A DNA stretch of 11,150 bases from DATJQF01 sp035505995 (GTDB lineage Bacteria > Bacteroidota > Bacteroidia > Bacteroidales > FEN-979). Shown one piece after another: positions 5,958 to 11,150 of this stretch (position 1 is the stretch's first letter; every line of letters begins with the position of its first letter). The notes below the pieces were generated by a model. The model saw nothing but the letters and a program-made list of their open reading frames with translations. It was not told the origin of the DNA and made no database searches. Both the position numbers and the translations under genes were made by a program. The stretch lies in NCBI GenBank assembly GCA_035505995.1, contig DATJQF010000238.1:1-11150 (forward strand), read 5' to 3'.

Positions 5958-7328
5958 TTAGAGAAAAGAGACGCCGGTGTAGTTTTCCGGGGTGATTGCT
6001 TTCAATTCTTTTTTTACTTTATCGGGGACCTTCAGCGTGCCGATGAACCGGTGCAGGGAAGCTTTCGTGATCCCTTCCTTCCCGCGGGTCAGCTCTTTCA
6101 GCGCTTCGTAGGCGTCCGGGTACTGTTCCCGGCGCAGGATGGTCTGGATCGCTTCGGTGATCACCGCCCAGTTGTCGTTCAGGTCCTGCCGGATCCTGGC
6201 CGGGTTCAGCACCAGCTTATCCAGGCCCTTCATCAGCGACCGGTACGCGATCACCGAGTGGGCCAGCGGCACGCCGATATTGCGGATGACGGTAGAATCG
6301 GTGAGGTCCCGCTGCAGCCGGGAGACGGGCAGCTTGGCCGAGAGATGCCCGAACAGGGCATTGGCGACGCCCAGGTTCCCTTCCGCATTTTCGAAGTCGA
6401 TGGGATTGACCTTATGCGGCATGGTGGAGGATCCCACTTCCCCTTTTTTGACCTTCTGCGTGAAGTATTCCATCGAGATATAGCTCCAGGCATCCCGGCA
6501 GAGGTCGATCAGCACCGTATTGATGCGCTTCAGGTTGTCGAACAGGGCGGCCAGGTTGTCGTAATGCTCGATCTGCGTGGTGGTGGAGGAGCGGTCGAGG
6601 CCCAGCTTCTGGTTCACGAACCGGTTGGCGAACTTCACCCAGTCCACTTTCGGATAAGCCGCCAGGTGGGCATTGAAATTTCCGGTGGCGCCCCCGAACT
6701 TGGCGGAGAAGGGAATCGAATAAAGCAGGTACACCTGCTTCTCCAGCCGCTCGGCGAACACGTAGAGTTCTTTCCCGAGCAGGGTGGGGGAGGCAGGCTG
6801 TCCGTGCGTGCGCGCCAGCATGGGCACCTGTTTCCACTCCAGGCTACGCATCCAAAGCCGGTCGTACAGGTCGAACAGGAGCGGCAAATGGAATTCGTTC
6901 AGGTAGTCCTTCAGCGCCAGCGGGAATGCGGTATTGTTGATGTCCTGGGAAGTCAGACCAAAATGGATGAATTCGCGATATTTCGCAAGGTCCAGGGCAT
7001 CGAACTTCTCTTTCAGGAAATACTCGATGGCCTTCACGTCATGGTTGGTGATCTTTTCGATCTCCTTGACCCGGGCGGCATCGGCCGGGGTGAACTTCTG
7101 GTAAACCGACCGGAGCCTGGGGAACAGCTTGGCGTTGAAACCTTTCAGCTGAAGAAGTGGGATCCGGCACAGGGCGATGAAATACTCCACTTCCACCTGC
7201 ACCCGGTACCGGATGATGGCCGCTTCTGAAAAGTAGGCGGCCAGCGGTTCCGTCACTTTACGGTAGCGTCCGTCCACGGGCGATATCGCTTCGAGTGCTC
7301 CGTTGATCTTCTGTTCTTCACTACTCAT
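5958..7328 (-). CDS. purB: Adenylosuccinate lyase
   Basis: PurB cleaves fumarate from SAICAR and from adenylosuccinate, so it serves both IMP synthesis and the IMP-to-AMP branch in the cytoplasm. The 456 residues match the length of the E. coli-type enzyme. Motifs of the fumarase/aspartase superfamily are present: ISPVDGRYR at 15-23, TSQDINNTA at 126-134, ARTHGQPASPTLLGKE at 172-187 with the likely acid His175, and the signature GSSTMPHKVNPIDFEN at 299-314 with the likely catalytic base Ser300 or Ser301 in the mobile loop. LQRDLTDSTVIRNIG at 338-352 and DNWAVITEAIQTILRR at 385-400 also fit. The ATG at 7328 is the first in-frame start and gives the usual N-terminus. The gene is divergent from the Omp28-like gene and is followed after 23 bp by the family-2-like glycosyltransferase. 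Confidence 0.97.
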   Translation of the reverse strand: MSSEEQKINGALEAISPVDGRYRKVTEPLAAYFSEAAIIRYRVQVEVEYFIALCRIPLLQLKGFNAKLFPRLRSVYQKFTPADAARVKEIEKITNHDVKAIEYFLKEKFDALDLAKYREFIHFGLTSQDINNTAFPLALKDYLNEFHLPLLFDLYDRLWMRSLEWKQVPMLARTHGQPASPTLLGKELYVFAERLEKQVYLLYSIPFSAKFGGATGNFNAHLAAYPKVDWVKFANRFVNQKLGLDRSSTTTQIEHYDNLAALFDNLKRINTVLIDLCRDAWSYISMEYFTQKVKKGEVGSSTMPHKVNPIDFENAEGNLGVANALFGHLSAKLPVSRLQRDLTDSTVIRNIGVPLAHSVIAYRSLMKGLDKLVLNPARIRQDLNDNWAVITEAIQTILRREQYPDAYEALKELTRGKEGITKASLHRFIGTLKVPDKVKKELKAITPENYTGVSFL

Positions 7329-7414
7329 GAGAGCCGTCTTTTAAATTCTTTTACGAATATACGAATACGGTTCAAATTGCCGAAACGATCTCCCGGAGGT
7401 CTCAAAATAAATTC

Positions 7415-7422
7415 TATCTTTG
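7415..7422 (+). promoter_or_regulatory. Bacteroidetes -7 box for the Omp28-like gene
   Basis: TATCTTTG matches TAnnTTTG and lies 27 bp before the ATG at 7450. An in-frame TTG at 7420 overlaps this box and is therefore not the start. No good -33 box is seen. On the other strand I find only a near match (TATATTCG) upstream of purB; it is not called. Confidence 0.5.
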
Positions 7423-7449
7423 AGGGAAATAATTCCCAAAACCGATCCC

Positions 7450-9510
7450 ATGAAAAAGATGGTACTTCTTCTTGCACTTGTCGCACTGACAGGATATTCC
7501 ACCCGTTTACTGGCGCAGGCCAAACGATTTGTCCTGGTGGAACACTTTACCCAGGCGAGCTGCAGCCCCTGTGCGCAGCAAAATCCTTATCTCGAAGCGG
7601 TGCTGGAGCAAACCCGCGGCACCACCCATCATATCGCTTATCATACGAGCTGGCCCGGGTACGACCCGATGTACCTGTATAATACGGCGGGCAGCAACGC
7701 CCGGGTATCCTACTACGGGATCAACGCAGTGCCCGACGTCATCGTGAACGGCAACTTCTTTCATGGCGGCCCTACCGGGGTGACCCAGCAGGTCATCCAG
7801 GATGCAGGCTCCGATGCGTCTGCAATACGGGTAAAGGTGTCTGAGACTTCGGACGGCACCACCCGCACCGTGCATGTCAAGGTATTCACCCTGGATACCC
7901 TTGCGGCTGCTACGTACAAGATCAGGGTCGCGGTCGTCGAGAAATGGATCCACTATACCACCCCTCCCGGAACCAACGGGGAAAAGAATTTCCCGGATGT
8001 GTTCCGCGAGATGCTGCCGGATAATACGGGGGCTTCCTTCACCCCGGCGGCCATCGGCGATTCCGTTTCCGATACCTTTACCTATACCCTGGATGTGGCC
8101 CATTGGGATACCACCCAGATCTATACGATTGCATTCGTCCAGAATGAATCGACCAAGGAAGTGATCAATTCCGGTTCCTCGCTGGCCCCGGGATGGGAGC
8201 TGTACAGCGTGGATCCCTGCTTCGCCAACGCACAGCCGGGCGATACCAAGGCTTTCCACTTCAAGCTGGCGAATCTGAACAGCACTTCGGAGAATTTCAG
8301 GATCAAGGTGAACACCGCGATGCCGGTCGACTGGAGCGCCAATTTCACCATCGGCTCCACTACCTACTACGATTCCGTGGATATGGTCATCCCCGGGCAC
8401 ACCACCCTGGATATGCTTGTGAATGTCACGCTGGGCGACCTGGCAGGGATCAGCAATTCGCTGGTGTCGATGCAGGCCGTGGGAGATACGAATTATGACG
8501 CCCAGACCTCCTATGCCATGGTGATGTCCTCCGGAGTGTATGAGCTGATCGTGAACAACGACGGATCCTGGGGAGGCACCACCAATACCACCTCAGCGGA
8601 TTTCCAGCAGAATTACATCAGCGGGCTGGAATATGCCGGCAGCACCTATTTTGATGTCATCCGGCTGGGAGCCCTGCTGAAGGCTTACCAGTTCAACTGC
8701 CTGTCGGATGTGGGTAATTATTATTTCAACGTCTCCTGGACCTTCCCGGCGCTGACCAACCAAAGCGTTGCGATGTACACCTCCGAAATGAATAAAGGAA
8801 AGAATCTCTTCATCTCCGGACAGGATGTCGGATGGGATACCTGGGATGTTGCGGACGGCGGTCACGGCACGGCAGCGACCCAGGCATTCTACACCAATTA
8901 CCTGAGCTCTGCCTGGCTTGCCGACGGCGGAACGGCCGACAACAAGCTCATCGCCAACACCACCGATACGATCTTCGGGGCCGTCCCTACTACCGATGTG
9001 GTGAATGCCTATGGCAGCAATTATTTCTATCCCGATGAGATCAATGCAGTCGGGACCGGGATCAACATCTTTTATTACAATACCGCCCTGACCAAGAAAG
9101 CCGGCGTACGGGCGACCAACGGAACCTGGAAAATGGTGTACCTGGCCCCGAGCCTGGAGATGGTGAAGGATACCAATGTCCGGAAGGAGATCATCAAGAT
9201 TTCGCACGACTGGTTCGGCGGTCCTTCCACCGGGATCCGGAACCATAACGGAACCGCAGGCAGCTACCTGGGCCAGAGCTTTCCGAACCCGGTCTCCGGG
9301 AGCGCCACGATCCTGCTGAACGGAATAAATTCCGACATGACGCTCGAGGTCGTAGACCTTGCCGGCCGTGTCCTTCAATCCGTCAGGATCCCTGCAGGGT
9401 CCGCCTCAGTAACGGTCGATGCCTCTTCGCTTGCCTCCGGGATGTACCTGTGCCGGCTGGTAAGCGGGGGAAAGATCCTGGATGTAAACAAGCTGCAGGT
9501 GGTGCATTGA
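7450..9510 (+). CDS. Omp28-like secreted protein with T9SS sorting domain
   Basis: 686 residues from ATG at 7450, chosen because MKKMVLLLALVALTGYST is a typical signal peptide (cut near residue 23) and a -7 box lies upstream. Domain 1 (about 25-120) is thioredoxin-like: VLVEHFTQASCSPC with a CxxC at 38-41, then YYGINAVPDVIVNG at 88-101 with a cis-Pro-type loop, as in Omp28-related proteins. A beta-rich region follows (about 125-360). Residues 364-588 contain ELIVNNDGSWGG and KNLFISGQDVGWDTWD, which recall an alpha/beta domain common in Bacteroidetes secreted proteins; its job is unknown to me. Residues 606-686 (YLGQSFPNPVSGSATI, LEVVDLAGRVLQSV, ASSLASGMYLCRLVSGGKI) are a type A sorting domain that directs export by the type IX system, with removal of the domain and surface attachment or release. 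Substrate and redox role are not known. It lies tail-to-tail with the lipocalin gene. Confidence 0.88.
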   Translation: MKKMVLLLALVALTGYSTRLLAQAKRFVLVEHFTQASCSPCAQQNPYLEAVLEQTRGTTHHIAYHTSWPGYDPMYLYNTAGSNARVSYYGINAVPDVIVNGNFFHGGPTGVTQQVIQDAGSDASAIRVKVSETSDGTTRTVHVKVFTLDTLAAATYKIRVAVVEKWIHYTTPPGTNGEKNFPDVFREMLPDNTGASFTPAAIGDSVSDTFTYTLDVAHWDTTQIYTIAFVQNESTKEVINSGSSLAPGWELYSVDPCFANAQPGDTKAFHFKLANLNSTSENFRIKVNTAMPVDWSANFTIGSTTYYDSVDMVIPGHTTLDMLVNVTLGDLAGISNSLVSMQAVGDTNYDAQTSYAMVMSSGVYELIVNNDGSWGGTTNTTSADFQQNYISGLEYAGSTYFDVIRLGALLKAYQFNCLSDVGNYYFNVSWTFPALTNQSVAMYTSEMNKGKNLFISGQDVGWDTWDVADGGHGTAATQAFYTNYLSSAWLADGGTADNKLIANTTDTIFGAVPTTDVVNAYGSNYFYPDEINAVGTGINIFYYNTALTKKAGVRATNGTWKMVYLAPSLEMVKDTNVRKEIIKISHDWFGGPSTGIRNHNGTAGSYLGQSFPNPVSGSATILLNGINSDMTLEVVDLAGRVLQSVRIPAGSASVTVDASSLASGMYLCRLVSGGKILDVNKLQVVH

Positions 9511-10011
9511 TCATTCCACTCTTTCCCACACGAGTGTTAAAACCTGCGGATGGGGATCGCTTACGGTTTGCAATGGCGGACCGGTGATGGTCAGTTTGTT
9601 TCCTTCCAGGTGAAAGTACCGCACCTGGTCTTTCCCGATCCAGGTGGGATCGGAAGCCACTTCCACATGATGGAGGATCACCGTATCTTTCTGTGTATAG
9701 GTTCCTGCATAGGCGAAGCTGGTTCTGAAAAGCATCAGTTGCTCTTCCGGGGAGGCTTTTTCCGCGCTCTCTGCCGTGATCTTCCGGGAAGCGGAGGCCA
9801 GGACCGCGCTCATCCTGCCTTCGGGGGTGTACGTAAGGAACCCGATTGGGTCCTTACCCCAGAGATCGTTTTCAGCTCCCGTTTTCTGATCCCGGCAGGT
9901 CATCGAGACCAATCGCCAGGTGCCGGCGATCCCTTTACGGGAATTCTCCGGAGAAGGTGCGCATGAAGTGAACATGATGCAGATGATAAAGAAGGATAAT
10001 GCAATTCTCAT
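9511..10011 (-). CDS. Lipocalin-like lipoprotein
   Basis: 166 residues. The N-terminus MRIALSFFIICIMFTSC is a lipoprotein signal with lipobox F-T-S-C, so Cys17 would be lipidated and the protein attached to a membrane facing the periplasm or outside. Residues 29-160 (AGTWRLVS at 29-36, IGFLTYTPEGRMSAVL at 56-71, FAYAGTYT at 99-106, HHVEVASDPTWIGKDQVRYF at 114-133, LEGNKLTIT at 135-143) fit the lipocalin-like domain I know as Lipocalin_5, a small beta-barrel that may bind a hydrophobic or other small ligand. The ligand cannot be told. A -7 box sits just upstream. It is divergent from the QueG-like gene and tail-to-tail with the T9SS protein, the two stop codons forming TGATCA. Confidence 0.85.
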   Translation of the reverse strand: MRIALSFFIICIMFTSCAPSPENSRKGIAGTWRLVSMTCRDQKTGAENDLWGKDPIGFLTYTPEGRMSAVLASASRKITAESAEKASPEEQLMLFRTSFAYAGTYTQKDTVILHHVEVASDPTWIGKDQVRYFHLEGNKLTITGPPLQTVSDPHPQVLTLVWERVE

Positions 10012-10027
10012 AAAAGGTTCTTTGGGT

Positions 10028-10035
10028 CAAAATTA
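10028..10035 (-). promoter_or_regulatory. Bacteroidetes -7 box for the lipocalin-like gene
   Basis: The minus strand reads TAATTTTG, fitting TAnnTTTG, 16 bp before the ATG at 10011. Initiation would fall near 10021, giving a leader of about 10 nt. No -33 TTG is found at the usual distance. Confidence 0.5.
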
Positions 10036-10096
10036 AAAATTGTTTATCATGGCGGGGGTTACCGGCCTCTGGTCAGGGGTTCAAATCACTTATAGT

Positions 10097-10128
10097 TTTT
10101 CACTTTTTACGCTTCACTTTTCACTTTT
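10097..10128. repeat. Short CACTTTT word repeats in the divergent gap
   Basis: CACTTTT occurs at 10101 and 10122, with the near-identical TTCACTTTTC at 10113-10122, in a T-rich stretch between the lipocalin and QueG-like genes. The rest of the 161-bp gap (10012-10172) holds the two -7 boxes; I see nothing else in it. Confidence 0.5.
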
Positions 10129-10147
10129 ATCTAACCTCCAAATTCTC

Positions 10148-10155
10148 TACTTTTG
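10148..10155 (+). promoter_or_regulatory. Bacteroidetes -7 box for the QueG-like gene
   Basis: TACTTTTG matches TAnnTTTG and lies 17 bp before the ATG at 10173, implying a leader of about 10 nt. No clear -33 TTG is visible. Confidence 0.5.
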
Positions 10156-10172
10156 ATAATTAACTTCAATCC

Positions 10173-10850
10173 ATGATAACCTCTTCCGAACTCAAATCGC
10201 TCGCTCATCATCTCGGTGCAGACCGCTGCGGCATAGCCGGCATCGACCGGTTCTCCGGTGCTCCGGAAGGATTCCGGCCGACGGATATCTGGAAGGACTG
10301 CCGGTCGGTGGTGGCGTTCCTGAAAAGATTGCCTCCGGATGTGATCCTGCCGGAAAATCCTGTTCCTTACACCCGCGCCGCGCATATCTTATATGAAGAG
10401 CTGGACCAGCTTTCGATGCGGTTGAGCTTTCAGCTTGAAAAGGAAGGTATCCGTTCCGTCATGGTGCCCTGCGACGATCCTTATCTTTACTGGGATGAAG
10501 AAAACAAGTACGGCAGGGCCATCCTTTCCATGCGGCATGCGGCAAGAAATGCCGGCCTGGGGATCCTGGGGCGGAACACCCTGCTGATCAACCGGGATTT
10601 CGGGAACATGGTATATATCGGGGCGCTGCTGTTGGGAACAGAACTGGAACCTGATCCGCCGGCGGAAGATTTTGCCTGTCCTCCCGGCTGCTCGCTTTGC
10701 CTGGATGCCTGCCCGGTGAGGGCGCTCGACGGCATCACCGTCAACCAGAAGCTTTGTCGCGAACGATCCTGCATGAAGCATCCCCGCGGCTGGGATATAT
10801 ACTCCTGCAGCGCATGCCGGAAGGTTTGCCCTTACCGTAACGGCGTTTAG
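10173..10850 (+). CDS. Short QueG-like double-cluster iron-sulfur protein
   Basis: 225 residues. The C-terminal part carries nine closely placed cysteines: Cys169, Cys173, Cys176 and Cys180 in ACPPGCSLCLDACP, then Cys195, Cys200, and Cys212, Cys215 and Cys219 in CSACRKVCPY. The two CxxCxxxCP blocks suggest two [4Fe-4S] clusters, as in QueG, the cobalamin-dependent epoxyqueuosine reductase that makes queuosine in tRNA. RHAARNAGLGILGRNTLLIN at 121-140 also matches the conserved QueG segment around the cofactor. QueG is usually well over 300 residues with a C-terminal helical-repeat domain; this protein ends right after the second cluster. It belongs to the shorter QueG-related group, often annotated as epoxyqueuosine reductase but with uncertain activity. 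No tRNA-modification gene is nearby. ATG at 10173 follows a -7 box. The iron-sulfur call is secure, the enzymatic role is not. Confidence 0.8.
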   Translation: MITSSELKSLAHHLGADRCGIAGIDRFSGAPEGFRPTDIWKDCRSVVAFLKRLPPDVILPENPVPYTRAAHILYEELDQLSMRLSFQLEKEGIRSVMVPCDDPYLYWDEENKYGRAILSMRHAARNAGLGILGRNTLLINRDFGNMVYIGALLLGTELEPDPPAEDFACPPGCSLCLDACPVRALDGITVNQKLCRERSCMKHPRGWDIYSCSACRKVCPYRNGV

Positions 10851-10868
10851 ATTTCATTTCCATGAAAT
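10851..10868 (+). terminator. Small hairpin right after the QueG-like stop
   Basis: ATTTCAT and ATGAAAT form a perfect 7-bp stem around a TTCC loop, beginning at the base after the stop codon. The stem is AT-rich and no T-tract follows, so a terminator role is only possible. Confidence 0.35.
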
Positions 10869-10880
10869 GGCTCAACAATT

Positions 10881-10902
10881 TTCAGACCCGTCCGGGTCTG
10901 AA
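10881..10902. terminator. GC-rich hairpin in the convergent gap
   Basis: TTCAGACCC, a GTCC tetraloop and GGGTCTGAA make a perfect 9-bp stem 30 bp after the QueG-like stop. It lies between two convergent genes and could serve both strands, with weak A/T runs beside it (AATTTT before). A terminator or mRNA 3'-end stabiliser is inferred from position and structure. Confidence 0.5.
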
Positions 10903-10937
10903 TCACGGTGGCTGGATGATGATAGCTAAAGATCACT

Positions 10938-10969
10938 CCCCTCCCCCGGGGGAGGGGTAGGGGTGGGGG
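10938..10969. repeat. C/G palindrome followed by a G-run tract, likely an extragenic repeat element
   Basis: CCCCTCCCCC is followed at once by its reverse complement GGGGGAGGGG (10938-10957), then by further runs TAGGGGTGGGGG up to 10969. It ends on the stop codon of the hydrolase gene on the other strand. Similar C/G palindromic elements are common between genes in Bacteroidetes genomes as I recall. It could fold as a hairpin or, on the plus strand, as a G-quadruplex with four runs of four or more G. Confidence 0.7.
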
Positions 10970-11150
10970 TCATTTTATTTCAGAAAGGATCCAATCTGAA
11001 ATTTTTTCCAGTACGGCCGGTGCGATCGTTTCTTCAATCTTTCCGTATTCATCCGGGGAGCCGGTCGTGGCAGTCTGGAAAAGATGATTCAGCTTCGGGA
11101 ACAGCACGGTCTCATAATGCGAGTTCCCGGCAAAGATCAGCGCCCGCTCA
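10970..11150 (-). CDS. Alpha/beta hydrolase, C-terminal end (runs off the window)
   Basis: 59 residues and a TGA stop at 10970-10972 are visible; the gene starts beyond the right edge. The piece contains LNHLFQ at about 21-26, in which the histidine is probably the catalytic His of the Ser-Asp/Glu-His triad, followed by TGSPDEYGKIEETIAP and ISDWI. This matches the C-terminus of secreted or cytoplasmic alpha/beta hydrolases (S9-peptidase or dienelactone-hydrolase-like) as I recall it. The nucleophile and the signal peptide, if any, are outside the window, so substrate and location are unknown. The stop codon directly touches the C/G palindromic element. Confidence 0.7.
   Translation of the reverse strand, partial: ERALIFAGNSHYETVLFPKLNHLFQTATTGSPDEYGKIEETIAPAVLEKISDWILSEIK

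Noticed and set aside
6051..7229. Plus-strand ORF of 392 codons opposite purB
   Set aside because: It is a shadow of purB with a composition rich in Gln, Val and Gly and no family motif.
7420..7449. TTG start for the T9SS protein at 7420
   Set aside because: The TTG lies in the -7 box TATCTTTG and would put ten non-signal residues before MKKMVLLLALV; ATG 7450 is far better.
7329..7449. Small RNA or riboswitch between purB and the T9SS gene
   Set aside because: Only a -7 box and short inverted fragments are visible; there is no conserved purine riboswitch core or strong hairpin.
7507..9378. Two long minus-strand ORFs opposite the T9SS protein gene
   Set aside because: They are shadows. The plus-strand frame has a signal peptide, CxxC and sorting domain, which settles the coding strand.

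Overview
The window looks like chromosomal DNA from a member of the Bacteroidetes (Bacteroidota), probably Bacteroidia-like and of moderate to high GC. The evidence is a secreted protein with a C-terminal type IX secretion sorting domain and an Omp28-like thioredoxin fold, a DUF5606-type protein (a family I know only from this phylum), and several Bacteroidetes-type -7 boxes (TAnnTTTG) just upstream of start codons. All assignments rest on reading the sequence and on recalled family motifs; no search was run.

Layout. (1) 1-612, minus: N-terminal part of a family-4-like glycosyltransferase, divergent from (2) murB (700-1719, plus), with both -7 boxes packed into the short gap. (3) A minus-strand run read from right to left: a DUF5606 protein (4956-4441), a signal-peptide protein with a PEGA-like segment (4413-3739), pyrK (3720-2938) and pyrD (2631-1720). 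A good promoter lies at 4972-5001. The two subunits of the NAD-linked dihydroorotate dehydrogenase are separated by 306 bp made almost wholly of two different tandem repeat arrays. (4) A second minus-strand pair: purB (7328-5958) and a family-2-like glycosyltransferase (5934-5050). (5) A large secreted Omp28/T9SS protein (7450-9510, plus). (6) A lipocalin-like lipoprotein (10011-9511, minus), divergent from a short QueG-like iron-sulfur protein (10173-10850, plus). (7) The C-terminal end of an alpha/beta hydrolase (11150-10970, minus), preceded on the plus strand by hairpins and a G-rich palindrome.

The genes are mainly housekeeping: peptidoglycan precursor synthesis (MurB), pyrimidine synthesis (PyrK/PyrD), purine synthesis (PurB), two glycosyltransferases and cell-envelope proteins. 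I see no phage, transposon, CRISPR, toxin-antitoxin or defence system, and no RNA gene.

The unusual content is mostly non-coding. It comprises the composite repeat array inside the pyrK-pyrD operon (a 9-bp TTAGGG-containing array next to a 7-bp TAATCCR array with 42-bp higher-order periodicity), short-word repeats in other intergenic gaps, a C/G palindrome that touches a stop codon, and two convergent gene pairs that each meet at the hexamer TGATCA with no spacer.
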